NCBI GenBank assembly: GCA_964446865.1
Contig: CAYURD010000002.1
Coordinates: forward strand, 1 to 64,000
Length of the DNA: 64,000 bases
Origin: Glaciecola sp964446865
GTDB taxonomy: Bacteria > Pseudomonadota > Gammaproteobacteria > Enterobacterales > Alteromonadaceae
Direction of reading: 5' to 3'
Under the pieces are notes generated by a model. It saw only the letters and a program-made list of their open reading frames with translations. It had not been told where the DNA came from and did no database searches. The position numbers and the translations under genes are program-made. Of this stretch, positions 44,728-53,224 are shown in pieces. Each line of letters starts with the position of its first letter. Position 1 is the stretch's first letter.

Positions 44728-46046
44728 TGATTTGGTCTGAGCGGCTTGGCCCTCGCGCTATCAAAAGAGATGGCGACCACCGTAGTGCCTTTCAGCGTGA
44801 CAAAGCGCGTATAATGCATAGCGCTTCTTTTAGGCGCTTGCAGGCAAAAACTCAAGTAATGGGTGTAGGCATTAGTGATTTTTTTCGTACGCGCCTGACG
44901 CATTCATTAGAAGCGGCTCAGATAGGCACAGGCATTGCGGCACAGCTTGCTCAAAAAGAACCAGAACTGTCTACCCACCTTAATATTGACGAATATTTAA
45001 TAGAAACGATTTGCCTAGCGCATGATATTGGCCATCCTCCCTTTGGCCATGGTGGCGAAATAGCCTTACATTACATGATGCATCAACATGGTGGTTTTGA
45101 AGGTAATGGACAAACCTTTAGAATACTAACCAAACTTGAGGCGTATTCTGAAAGTCACGGTATGAATTTAGCTAGACGAAGCTTATTGGGCGTTATCAAG
45201 TATCCCAATTTTATGTCTGTTTTAACTAATAACGCTATTATGCCAGACATTAGCGAGCGTCATTCTCAAGTTAAAGCCTCGCAGTGGCATCCACCCAAAT
45301 CGTTATTTGATTGTGACCGTGATGTATTTGATTGGGTATTAGAGCCACTTTCTATGCACGATAAGACTAAGCTAATGATCTATCGTAGCCACGAATCAAA
45401 ACATGCCAAAACACTTTATAAATCACTCGATTGTTCTATTATGGAACTGGCCGATGACATCGCTTATGCCATTCACGATTTAGAAGATGCTATTGCGATG
45501 AATTTGGTCACGCAAAGCAGCTTTATTGAAGAAGTCTGTGAACCCATTGCTTCGCTCAACATTGATTGGCTTTCTGGACATATCAATGAAATGCAGCAAA
45601 AACTATTTAGTGCTAAATCCCATAGTCGTAAAAATGCGATAGGCGCGCTCGTTAACTGTTTTATTACGGCGATTACGCTTTGTAAACGAGATGAATTTGA
45701 GTCAGAACTACTAGATTATGCGGCTGTATTACCAAGCGAATACGAACACGCACTCAATATATTCAAACAATATGTGTTTACGCATGTGATTGAAAAGCCA
45801 GAGATCCAGTTACTCGAATATAAGGGGCAGCAAATAGTCATGGCCTTATTTGATGCCTTTACAAGCGAACCAAGCCGTTTGTTACCAAGTAATACATTAC
45901 AACGTTACATCCAGTGTGAAAGTACGACTGAAGAGTTACGCGTAATTTCTGACTATATTGCTGGCATGACCGATGAGTTTGCAAACCGCATGTATGCCAG
46001 CTTATTTTTACCCAAAGCTAATAGCATTAATGACTACGGTTTGTAG
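44727..46046 (+). CDS. dgt: dGTPase-like HD-domain triphosphohydrolase
   Basis: 439 residues. The HD metal site is visible as H59 (RLTHSLE), H99-D100 (LAHDIGHPPFGHGGE) and the later aspartate in ELADDIAYAIHDLED; ASFRRLQAKTQV is the dGTPase start motif. These enzymes cut dNTPs to nucleoside and tripolyphosphate, controlling dNTP pools; some act against phage. GTG start overlaps the preceding stop by one base, with AAGGG six bases upstream, so the two genes are coupled. The precise dNTP preference cannot be read from sequence. Confidence 0.9.
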   Translation: MIWSERLGPRAIKRDGDHRSAFQRDKARIMHSASFRRLQAKTQVMGVGISDFFRTRLTHSLEAAQIGTGIAAQLAQKEPELSTHLNIDEYLIETICLAHDIGHPPFGHGGEIALHYMMHQHGGFEGNGQTFRILTKLEAYSESHGMNLARRSLLGVIKYPNFMSVLTNNAIMPDISERHSQVKASQWHPPKSLFDCDRDVFDWVLEPLSMHDKTKLMIYRSHESKHAKTLYKSLDCSIMELADDIAYAIHDLEDAIAMNLVTQSSFIEEVCEPIASLNIDWLSGHINEMQQKLFSAKSHSRKNAIGALVNCFITAITLCKRDEFESELLDYAAVLPSEYEHALNIFKQYVFTHVIEKPEIQLLEYKGQQIVMALFDAFTSEPSRLLPSNTLQRYIQCESTTEELRVISDYIAGMTDEFANRMYASLFLPKANSINDYGL

Positions 46047-46328
46047 GGCATAAATTCTTGTGGCAGCCATATTTTAACTGCATCAAACCCTTCTTAATTT
46101 CATATTTCAAAGAAACTAAGCATCCAAACATTGTGGTCAGATGGTCTATTTAAGTGACGTAGCGTAATAATAAATACGTTTTACCGGTCATATATATGCA
46201 TGGTATTTACTTTGTGCTTTTGCAATTTTTATGCGCTAGCTTTGAACAGTGCTTATACAAGAGCTTAAACAAGAGCTTTGACCGGCACTTACACAGTTAT
46301 TTTTACAATCACGTTTGGCGGACATCAT

Positions 46329-47324
46329 ATGTTAATTAAAAGCCCCTCTTCCTCCCATGAAACTGAATCACACGTTACCGATGAGGCAGTGTTTAACGAC
46401 CGGCGTTCTATTTTAAAAAAGCTCGGTTTTGTGGGTGCATCTGCCTTATTAAGTAGTCATGCACAAGCAGGTCCATTGGATTGGTTTTCGTCTGACAAAC
46501 CTGTTTTTGAACAACGACCGCTAGATTTCATTAAAGGGAAAGCTGACGACGCGCTTACGCCTGAAGATATGGCCACAAGTTATAATAATTTTTATGAGTT
46601 TGGTACTAGCAAATCAGATCCCAAGGAACATGCACAAGAATTTAAAGTTGACCCTTGGACGCTGACAATAGATGGTTTGGTTGAAAAGCCGATTACCCTT
46701 GATTACGATGATTTATTTAAAAAGCTTACTCTCGAAGAGCGGATTTACAGACTGCGCTGTGTCGAAGCGTGGTCAATGGTTATTCCTTGGGTAGGTTTTG
46801 AGTTAGGTAAGTTACTGGCCCTAGCTAAACCACTAAGTAGTGCTAAGTATGTGGCATTCTCGACAATTCACGATCCAGAGCAAATGCGTGGGCAGCGCAG
46901 CCGTTTTGTGGGTGGTGGCGTCGATTATCCTTATGTAGAAGGTTTGCGCTTAGATGAAGCAATGCATCCTCTCTCATTACTGGGTGTTGGCATGTATGGT
47001 AAGACCATGCCACCGCAAAATGGCGCACCAGTGCGTCTTGTATCGCCTTGGAAGTATGGTTTTAAAAGCATTAAGTCAATTGTATCCATTAGACTTGTTG
47101 ATAAAATGCCGCCGACTAGCTGGAATATTCTCATACCTAGCGAATATGGGTTTTACGCTAATGTAAACCCCAAGGTTGATCATCCAAGATGGTCACAAGC
47201 GCGAGAACGACGCATTATGGGAAGTAGTGTTTTTGATCAAAAACGCATAGATACAAAGATGTTCAATGGATATAGTGAGGTCGCCTCATTGTACGATAAG
47301 ATGGATTTACAAAAATTTTATTGA
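46329..47324 (+). CDS. msrP: Protein-methionine-sulfoxide reductase catalytic subunit MsrP
   Basis: Periplasmic molybdopterin enzyme repairing oxidised methionines in envelope proteins. 331 residues. A twin-arginine signal starts at R25-R26 (DRRSILKKLGFVGASAL). The Mo-coordinating cysteine is C144 in RLRCVEAWSM; KYGFKSIKSIV and PPTSWN are family motifs. I start at the ATG at 46329 to give a normal Tat signal; the open frame extends 17 codons further. Followed by msrQ 31 bp on. The 282 bp upstream contains short direct repeats (caagagctt) but no recognised site. Confidence 0.94.
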   Translation: MLIKSPSSSHETESHVTDEAVFNDRRSILKKLGFVGASALLSSHAQAGPLDWFSSDKPVFEQRPLDFIKGKADDALTPEDMATSYNNFYEFGTSKSDPKEHAQEFKVDPWTLTIDGLVEKPITLDYDDLFKKLTLEERIYRLRCVEAWSMVIPWVGFELGKLLALAKPLSSAKYVAFSTIHDPEQMRGQRSRFVGGGVDYPYVEGLRLDEAMHPLSLLGVGMYGKTMPPQNGAPVRLVSPWKYGFKSIKSIVSIRLVDKMPPTSWNILIPSEYGFYANVNPKVDHPRWSQARERRIMGSSVFDQKRIDTKMFNGYSEVASLYDKMDLQKFY

Positions 47325-47355
47325 GTATTCGTGTCGATTTTATAGGTCAAACCCA

Positions 47356-47970
47356 ATGTTAACTAAAAAGCCAATTCGCGTGGCACCGCGCTGGATAACA
47401 CTTTTGCGAGCTATTATTCATGCGACGAGCTTTTTATGGCTCTCGTATGTCCTTTTTCTTGGTTTAACCGGCGGCTTAGCTGGCGATCCCGTTCAATATC
47501 TTTTAGATTTTACGGGCATTGGCAGCATCAATTTAATGTTGCTGTCTTTATGCGTCAGCCCTGTTTCTCAGTATTTCAAATTTGCGCAACTCGTTCGCGT
47601 CCGTAAAACCCTTGGTGTATATAGCGCTATATATGCTTTAGCACATTTGTGTGTTTTTATAGCCTTTGAATTGCAATTTGAATGGCTACTTATTGTAAGT
47701 GAAATAATTGAACGACCTTATATAACCGTTGGTTTCTTAGGTCTATTGATATTAACTAGTCTTTTAGTCACCTCATTTGAGAAGGTCAAACAGAAAATGG
47801 GGAGAACATGGGGGAAATTACACCAATGGGTTTATGTCGCGCTTGTTCTAGGTCTTGTTCATTACTTATGGTCTATAAAAGCAAATGAGCTGCAACCTAT
47901 TGTATATATTGTTTTTGGCATCGTTTTATTGCTGCAACGAAGAGAGAAGATAAAAAGTATTTTTAAATAA
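47356..47970 (+). CDS. msrQ: MsrQ, heme-binding membrane subunit of the MsrPQ system
   Basis: Membrane b-type cytochrome-like partner that passes electrons to MsrP. About 204 residues with five to six membrane helices. Conserved pieces include LGLTGGLAGDPVQYLLDFTGI, the histidine-bearing YALAHLCVFIAFEL, and WGKLHQWVYVALVLGLVHYLWSIKA, whose histidines fit heme ligation. ATG at 47356 removes a 30-residue extension that overlaps msrP. Same strand, short gap: one operon with msrP. Confidence 0.92.
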   Translation: MLTKKPIRVAPRWITLLRAIIHATSFLWLSYVLFLGLTGGLAGDPVQYLLDFTGIGSINLMLLSLCVSPVSQYFKFAQLVRVRKTLGVYSAIYALAHLCVFIAFELQFEWLLIVSEIIERPYITVGFLGLLILTSLLVTSFEKVKQKMGRTWGKLHQWVYVALVLGLVHYLWSIKANELQPIVYIVFGIVLLLQRREKIKSIFK

Positions 47971-47997
47971 GCCTTGATTTATTTCTTATACAGTAAT

Positions 47998-48057
47998 ACT
48001 GTATATGCATCCACTGTATAAATAAACACTGATTATATAAACACTGTCTATATAAGC
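47998..48057 (+). promoter_or_regulatory. Four 15-bp tandem units with LexA-like half sites, upstream of the SulA-like gene
   Basis: Units 47998-48012, 48013-48027, 48028-48042 and 48043-48057 all begin ACTG and run into T/A-rich sequence ending near AAAC. The sequence CTGTATAAATAAACAC (48014-48029) matches the LexA box CTGTATATATATACAG at 13 of 16 positions. Weaker matches begin at 47999 and 48044. The 15-bp periodicity and position about 20 bp before the start codon suggest an SOS operator region made of repeated half sites. Confidence 0.6.
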
Positions 48058-48076
48058 ATAAAATAAAGGGCAAACT

Positions 48077-48490
48077 ATGTACTCTCAATCTGAACATTCA
48101 ACTAGTCTACAATCAGCCACTACGGCTATCGATGCTGCTAACAGCCTTTCGCTAAACAGGGTTTCGATAGACAAAGAAGCACGTAGTTCAGATGTTATCC
48201 CGTTTCCTAAACCTTTTAAAAAACGCTGGGTATGCAACCTTAGTAGTCAATTTCGCTTTATTAAACACAGCCCTTATTTTTTACAAATTGCTGCGACATC
48301 AAGCAATTCACAATTTGATATGATTTGTAAGCTACTTCAATACAATACTTGCGATACTATTTATTTTGACCAACACTTTACGCTCGACGAATTGAACACT
48401 ATAAGAGCTCTACAAAGTCGTTCACGCACCAGTCTAATTAATGCAAAACAAGCGTATTTGTTAAATAAAACTTATCAAGGCTACGCGTAA
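48077..48490 (+). CDS. Probable SOS cell-division inhibitor, SulA-like
   Basis: 137 residues, no signal peptide or membrane helix. The N-terminus MYSQSEHSTSLQS is a polar tail as in SulA (MYTSGYAHRSSS). The core LLQYNTCDTIYFDQHFTLDELNTIRALQSRSRTSLIN parallels SulA's [22 protein letters not shown]...G segment. SulA binds FtsZ and blocks division during DNA damage. The weak sequence match is strengthened by LexA-type sites upstream and AAGGG seven bases before the ATG. If not SulA, it is an unrecognised small cytosolic protein under LexA-like control. Confidence 0.55.
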   Translation: MYSQSEHSTSLQSATTAIDAANSLSLNRVSIDKEARSSDVIPFPKPFKKRWVCNLSSQFRFIKHSPYFLQIAATSSNSQFDMICKLLQYNTCDTIYFDQHFTLDELNTIRALQSRSRTSLINAKQAYLLNKTYQGYA

Positions 48491-48502
48491 AGATTCCCAT
48501 TT

Positions 48503-48985
48503 TTACGAAGGTTTATAAAGCATAGCGACGTCACAACGTTGATAACTACGCCCAAATTTGGCCATTATTGACTTATCGTGTACAAAGCCATTTTTCTCAT
48601 ATAAATGAATAGCAGCCTCGCACTTAGCATTAGTCAGTAAAAATAGCAGCGTAATGGACATAAGCTTAGTTTGCGCTAAAACATGCTGTAAGAGCTGCTC
48701 ACCTACTTTTAAACCTCGAGCAGCGTCAAGCACGCCCATCTTGGTTAGTTCAAATTGACCATTGCCCTTATTTAGAAGCGCACATGCACCAATAATGCCT
48801 AAGTCAGGATGCTTCGCAAACCAGATTTTTCCGCCTTTATCAATAATGTACTGTTGGGGGTTTTCGAGTACTTGCTTATCAACATCTTCCAAAACAAACA
48901 TCTGCGTGATCCATTGCTTATTGATAGTCTCAAAGTGAGGCGCAAGTTGTGGTGAGTATTCAAGCATTTCGATGTTAGTGTTCAT
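48503..48985 (-). CDS. GNAT-family N-acetyltransferase
   Basis: About 160 residues. The acetyl-CoA site shows as LTKMGVLDAARGLKVGEQLLQHVLAQ, and the C-terminal LLTNAKCEAAIHLYEKNGFVHDK is the conserved GNAT motif B. Substrate unknown. I use ATG 48985 (MNTNIEMLEYSP); an ATG two codons earlier or a longer frame to 49045 are possible. That longer frame would overlap the preceding PPOX gene by 50 bp. Confidence 0.78.
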   Translation of the reverse strand: MNTNIEMLEYSPQLAPHFETINKQWITQMFVLEDVDKQVLENPQQYIIDKGGKIWFAKHPDLGIIGACALLNKGNGQFELTKMGVLDAARGLKVGEQLLQHVLAQTKLMSITLLFLLTNAKCEAAIHLYEKNGFVHDKSIMAKFGRSYQRCDVAMLYKPS

Positions 48986-48995
48986 GGTCATATGC

Positions 48996-49646
48996 TCAAG
49001 GATTGACTGACTTATTTGTCCACACACCTTGAGCATCAACAACATGTAGCTCTCTGGTTTGCGGCTTTGTTTTTAAGTTCAAATAATCAACCTCAAAAGG
49101 TGTGAAAACAACGACCGCAAAATATTGGTGACATGACGTTATTGAAGAAGTGTTAGTATCTTTGTTAGTAGGGCTTTGGCTTTGGCTTTGGCTTTGGCTT
49201 TGGTTTTGTCCTTGTTCAATGTCCGTTTTAGGCGCAGGCCAGTAAAATTGTTCTTTTGCGTTATCAGAAAGCATAGACCAAACACGCATTCGCGTCTTTT
49301 TATCAATGTCTTGGTGCCCAGATTCCTCATTATTGTTAGAATTATTATCACTCAATAGACTCACGTGAGACGAAATCCTAAATTGTTCTCTTGTTTTGGT
49401 GAAATACCAACAAAGTTGAGCATTAGGGTCACGGCGCCATTGCTCGTATTTTTGAGAGCGAGTATCGGTAATGGCTAACAATTGGTGAGTGCCATCTACA
49501 AAACCTCTAAACACCATCGTGCGATTTTGTACGCGCCCTTCTTCATCGATATTAGCAACTTGAAAAAATTTTGATTCAAGTTTACTACGCTGTAAATGTA
49601 GAGAGCGCGCTAAGGTTTGACGCCAAGAAGGATAAGTTATGTCCAT
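48996..49646 (-). CDS. Pyridoxamine-5'-phosphate-oxidase-like (PPOX) FMN protein with QS-repeat linker
   Basis: 216 residues. The N-terminal split-barrel region RNRTMVFRGFVDGTHQLLAITDTRSQK and CWYFTKTREQFRIS fits the Alr4036-like PPOX group, and WPAPKTDIEQ plus FTPFEVDYLNLK is the later conserved part. Between them sits a Gln-Ser repeat (QSQSQSQSQS) encoded by a six-base tandem repeat. Probably an FMN-binding oxidoreductase; substrate unknown. Follows tatD on the same strand with three bases between. Confidence 0.75.
   Translation of the reverse strand: MDITYPSWRQTLARSLHLQRSKLESKFFQVANIDEEGRVQNRTMVFRGFVDGTHQLLAITDTRSQKYEQWRRDPNAQLCWYFTKTREQFRISSHVSLLSDNNSNNNEESGHQDIDKKTRMRVWSMLSDNAKEQFYWPAPKTDIEQGQNQSQSQSQSQSPTNKDTNTSSITSCHQYFAVVVFTPFEVDYLNLKTKPQTRELHVVDAQGVWTNKSVNP
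49172..49207. repeat. Six-base tandem repeat (ggcttt) in the PPOX gene
   Basis: Five perfect ggcttt units at 49172-49201, then one ggtttt at 49202-49207. On the minus strand it encodes alternating Gln and Ser. Changes in unit number would keep the frame. Confidence 0.92.
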
Positions 49647-49649
49647 TTG

Positions 49650-50456
49650 CTATTTTTGAGCCTGCATAATAGCCTCGCTTAGAGGTGTCTTTTGTATAGC
49701 CGTAAACAAGTTATAGAAATTATGTGTAGTATGCTCGGCTAATTCTTCAATGCTAACGCCTTTTAGCTCAGCAATAAACTTAGCCACTTCAACGACATTT
49801 TTCGGCTCGTTCTTTTTACCCCTAAACGGCACAGGTGCCAACCAAGGTGAGTCAGTTTCAATCAAGAGCTTATCTAGTGGAATTTGCTTAACGGTATTTT
49901 GTAAATCACGGGCACTTTTGAATGTCACAATGCCAGATATCGATATATAAATCCCCATTTCCATGGCCGCTTGTGCCATTTCAAGGCTTTCAGTAAAGCA
50001 ATGTAATACTGCGCCAGTATCACGCTCATAATTATCCCGAAGTGCATTAAGCGTGTCTTGTTGTGCTTCGCGAGTGTGAATAATTAACGGCTTTTTCACG
50101 ACATTGGCTGCCTTGATATGATCTACAAAAGAACGCATTTGCACGTCTTTGGTATCTTGGCTATAAAAGTAATCCAAGCCCGTTTCACCCACGGCTACCA
50201 CAACATCTTGTTTAACGTTATTTAATAGCGTGTCGTAGTCACAAGCATCTTCGTTATGTAAAGGATGCACCCCACACGAGACAGAAACATTGTGGTATTT
50301 TTTTACCGCTTGATACATCGCCTCATATTCTCTAACGGATACGGCAACGCACAACATATGCTCTACTTTTTGCAAAGCGGCTGCACTCACAACTTGGTCA
50401 AGCTCTTCACTGGTTTTATCTAAACGGTCTAAATGACAATGAGAATCCACAAACAC
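49650..50456 (-). CDS. TatD-family metal-dependent hydrolase (YcfH type)
   Basis: 268 residues. Metal ligands in SHCHLD near the start, VGETGLDY (glutamate), IIHTREAQ, VLHCFT and ETDSPWLAPVPFRGKKNEP are the standard TatD motifs. Family members are 3'-5' exonucleases or D-tyrosyl-tRNA-type deacylases. The GTG start has AGAAGAGA upstream. Position after holB is the usual ycfH location; in many relatives a small pilZ gene lies between them and is missing here. Confidence 0.92.
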   Translation of the reverse strand: MFVDSHCHLDRLDKTSEELDQVVSAAALQKVEHMLCVAVSVREYEAMYQAVKKYHNVSVSCGVHPLHNEDACDYDTLLNNVKQDVVVAVGETGLDYFYSQDTKDVQMRSFVDHIKAANVVKKPLIIHTREAQQDTLNALRDNYERDTGAVLHCFTESLEMAQAAMEMGIYISISGIVTFKSARDLQNTVKQIPLDKLLIETDSPWLAPVPFRGKKNEPKNVVEVAKFIAELKGVSIEELAEHTTHNFYNLFTAIQKTPLSEAIMQAQK

Positions 50457-50468
50457 AATAATCTCTTC

Positions 50469-51389
50469 TTATATAGTGGCAATTTGATTAAAAAGGCGCT
50501 GTAACAATAATGATTTATTGATACCCGCTTGACTGATTTTTCGATTAATTAATATGCATTGATCAATTAGCTGAAGATATCCCAAGCTATTGTTGGTACT
50601 CGCGTCAGAACTTAATGGGCTATCAAAGCCTTTTTCTTGAAACTGAAATTGTAAATACTGATATGTCCATGTTAATGCACTACCCGCGTCTTTTTCCCAT
50701 TTTTTAGCCAGACTTTGTCCGCTAATTTTTTGTTCAGTCAGCATCTGCATGTCTTCAAAAAAAGATTGATGAGCTGCCTTGTCATCAATTAATGAGGCCA
50801 AATAGTCTATGGGGGAACCACCGAAAGTTAGCAAACTACGCTCATCAACAGGCTTATTGGTTTGCGATTTTAGCCATGATAATGCCTCAGATTTACCTGG
50901 CAAACTTAGACGATGCTTTTCACAGCGGCTTGTAATTGTTGCTAGCACTGCATTTGGCGTTGTAGTACTTAATAACAAATACGTATTATTGTTGGGCTCT
51001 TCAAGTGTTTTAAGTAAAGAATTACTGGCTGATTCAGTCATTAACTCAATATTTTCAATCACCACAACTTTGTTACCTAGCAACTGAGATGTACTGGTCA
51101 CAAATTCAGACACCGAACGAATTAAATCTACGCCTATGCTCGGTTTATCCGATACGACCTGCTTAATATCAGGATGAGATTTGGCCTCAACAAGCAAGCA
51201 TGCTTTGCATCTACCGCAAGCATTTTTGTTAGCGCATACGAGCGCTTTTGTTAGCTTTTCGATTAATAGGTGTTCACCTACGCCTTTATCTGCGATAAAT
51301 AAGAGGCCGTGATGTAATGCACTTTTTGCAAGCCTATCTTGAAGGGAATTGAAGGTTTGTGTCAGCCAAGGGTATATGTCATTAGTCAT
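50469..51389 (-). CDS. holB: DNA polymerase III delta' subunit
   Basis: Part of the clamp-loader complex of the replicase. 306 residues. The zinc module CANKNACGRCKACLL follows a degenerate P-loop (IADKGVGEHLLIEKL), as expected because delta' does not hydrolyse ATP. VIENIELMTESASNSLLKTLEEPNNNTYLLL and TITSRCEKHRL are the sensor/SRC motifs. Lies between tmk and tatD with short gaps, one operon. Confidence 0.94.
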   Translation of the reverse strand: MTNDIYPWLTQTFNSLQDRLAKSALHHGLLFIADKGVGEHLLIEKLTKALVCANKNACGRCKACLLVEAKSHPDIKQVVSDKPSIGVDLIRSVSEFVTSTSQLLGNKVVVIENIELMTESASNSLLKTLEEPNNNTYLLLSTTTPNAVLATITSRCEKHRLSLPGKSEALSWLKSQTNKPVDERSLLTFGGSPIDYLASLIDDKAAHQSFFEDMQMLTEQKISGQSLAKKWEKDAGSALTWTYQYLQFQFQEKGFDSPLSSDASTNNSLGYLQLIDQCILINRKISQAGINKSLLLQRLFNQIATI

Positions 51390-51399
51390 TAAGTATTAT

Positions 51400-52074
51400 C
51401 TACCCTTTTTCATCTTTGTTTGTCTCAAACTTCTCATGATACCAACTTGATAGCGCCTTAAGGACATCAGTTTTTACTGTGTCAACGTCGTTTTCTGCGT
51501 TAATCGTCGCCGCGTTTGAGAGCATCGCTATTTGCGTTTGATACGTTAATCTTGCTCGTGTAAAAAACGCCAAACCAGAGAGTTCTATACGGTCAAGTTC
51601 TCCGCGGCCTTTTGCGCGAGCCAAACCAACGGCCGGATCGATATCCAAATATAAAGTGAAATCTGGGCTAAAATTGCCCAAGGTCATATTACGCAATTGA
51701 CTGAGCGTTTCTAAGGGCACTTGCCTTCCACCACCTTGATACGCCACTGATGACAAATCATGGCGGTCACCAATCACAAATTGTTTATCTTTAAGCGCTG
51801 GTTTGATGACGTTATGGACTAATTGACTGCGAGCGGCATACATGAGCAATAGCTCTGTTTCTTGCGTCACCTCTTCCTCCTGCCAATCTTGTTTTACACA
51901 CTCTCTGATAGCTTCTGCCATGGGTGTACCACCAGGCTCCCGTGTGCATATCACAGATTCACCCTTGTCTACTAAAAATTCTTTAATAGCACGTATCACT
52001 GTGCTTTTACCTGCTCCTTCTAGCCCTTCAACAACAATAAAAGCGCTGTGTTTCTGTGATATTTTTTGCGTCAT
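51400..52074 (-). CDS. tmk: Thymidylate kinase
   Basis: Phosphorylates dTMP to dTDP. 224 residues, slightly longer than E. coli (213). P-loop GLEGAGKST at residues 17-25; TREPGGTPMAEAIR is the dTMP-binding DRx-like segment; DRHDLSSVAYQGGGR is the LID-adjacent motif. Placed between mltG and holB, as in most gammaproteobacteria. Confidence 0.96.
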   Translation of the reverse strand: MTQKISQKHSAFIVVEGLEGAGKSTVIRAIKEFLVDKGESVICTREPGGTPMAEAIRECVKQDWQEEEVTQETELLLMYAARSQLVHNVIKPALKDKQFVIGDRHDLSSVAYQGGGRQVPLETLSQLRNMTLGNFSPDFTLYLDIDPAVGLARAKGRGELDRIELSGLAFFTRARLTYQTQIAMLSNAATINAENDVDTVKTDVLKALSSWYHEKFETNKDEKG

Positions 52075-52089
52075 CTCTCACTATCTATA

Positions 52090-53163
52090 TTAATTATCTG
52101 TGTCGTTTGGATTCTGATTGCGCTGCAATAATTGTTTGCGCACCTCTAAATACTCGCGAACCGCTTTATTATGATCTGCCAAGTTAGTTGAAAACTGATG
52201 ACCGCCCGTCCCTGTCGCCACAAAGTACAGCGAATCAGTTAAGTTTGGTTGCAGTGCAGCTTTAACTGAAGCCGCCGATGGCATCGCAATAGGAGTGATG
52301 GGTAGCCCCTTTATCACATACGTATTATAAGGCGTAGGCGTGCGCAAATGCTTGCGTGTAATATTACCATCAAAACTAGGACCAATCCCATAAATAACCG
52401 TAGGATCGGTCTGTAGTCGCATGTTTTGTTGTAACCTATTAGTAAACACGCCGGCTATTTCAGCTCTCTCTTGCTCTATCGATGTTTCTTTTTCAATGAT
52501 TGAAGCCAGTATAAGCGTTTCGTATTGTGTGCTAAGCGGAATGTCTAAAAATCGCTGTGGCCAAAGTTCATTAAGAGCCGCTTGCATATCGCGATAGGCT
52601 CTTTTTAAAATAGTACTGGCAGGTGTGTTTAGCGTATAAAAATAAGTATTAGGCAGTAAGCAGCCCTCAACACTCTGATAGTCATTAACACAATGGCTGT
52701 CGTCAGAAGTAATTAAGGCTTCGTAAACATCACTGAGCGTGTTGACGTCATGTAATAAACCGTCTGATGCTTTTAGCGTGTCTAGCCACTGCTTTACAGT
52801 AAAACCTTCAATCAAGGTAACACTAAATTGTTTCTCGTCTCCTGCGGCAAGACTAGCCACAAAATCGACAAAGCGAGTGTTATCAGGTACATCGTATAAA
52901 CCGGCCTTTATGTCAGTAAACTCAGGATGCAAACGCACCCAAATCTTAAAGCCGAGCGGGTCTAACTTAGTATATTGACTTAAGTCTTTTTGTATTTTGT
53001 ATAAATTACTGCCTTTATTAACGGTATATTCATAATTCGGAGGAACCGATAAAATAGCATCGTTTATTGATGCAACTTTTTGCCATACAAACCAACTCAA
53101 CCCTATTGCCACTAGTATTAAACTGGCAAAACCAAATATTAGAATTCTTTTAACTTTTACCAA
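52090..53163 (-). CDS. mltG: Endolytic murein transglycosylase MltG
   Basis: Inner-membrane enzyme that cuts nascent peptidoglycan strands and sets their length. 357 residues. One N-terminal membrane helix (LIFGFASLILVAIGLSWFVW), then a LysM-like region and the catalytic YceG domain. Key pieces are LASIIEKETSIEQERAEIAGVFTNRL with the catalytic glutamate and LQTDPTVIYG, PYNTYVIKGLPITPIAMP. Starts at TTG with GGTG upstream. Between pabC and tmk, the normal order. Confidence 0.94.
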   Translation of the reverse strand: MVKVKRILIFGFASLILVAIGLSWFVWQKVASINDAILSVPPNYEYTVNKGSNLYKIQKDLSQYTKLDPLGFKIWVRLHPEFTDIKAGLYDVPDNTRFVDFVASLAAGDEKQFSVTLIEGFTVKQWLDTLKASDGLLHDVNTLSDVYEALITSDDSHCVNDYQSVEGCLLPNTYFYTLNTPASTILKRAYRDMQAALNELWPQRFLDIPLSTQYETLILASIIEKETSIEQERAEIAGVFTNRLQQNMRLQTDPTVIYGIGPSFDGNITRKHLRTPTPYNTYVIKGLPITPIAMPSAASVKAALQPNLTDSLYFVATGTGGHQFSTNLADHNKAVREYLEVRKQLLQRNQNPNDTDN

Positions 53164-53224
53164 TGTTTATTCACCAATTAATAGACTGTTTATACATTAG
53201 TTCATAATTACCGCGTAATCATGC

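Noticed and set aside
46047..46328. Possible small RNA or regulator site upstream of msrP, with caagagctt direct repeats
   Set aside because: Repeats are short and imperfectly placed; no promoter-terminator pair or conserved structure visible.
49176..49358. Plus-strand frame beginning MALALALALV
   Set aside because: Shadow of the six-base repeat in the PPOX gene; would look like a signal peptide only by composition.
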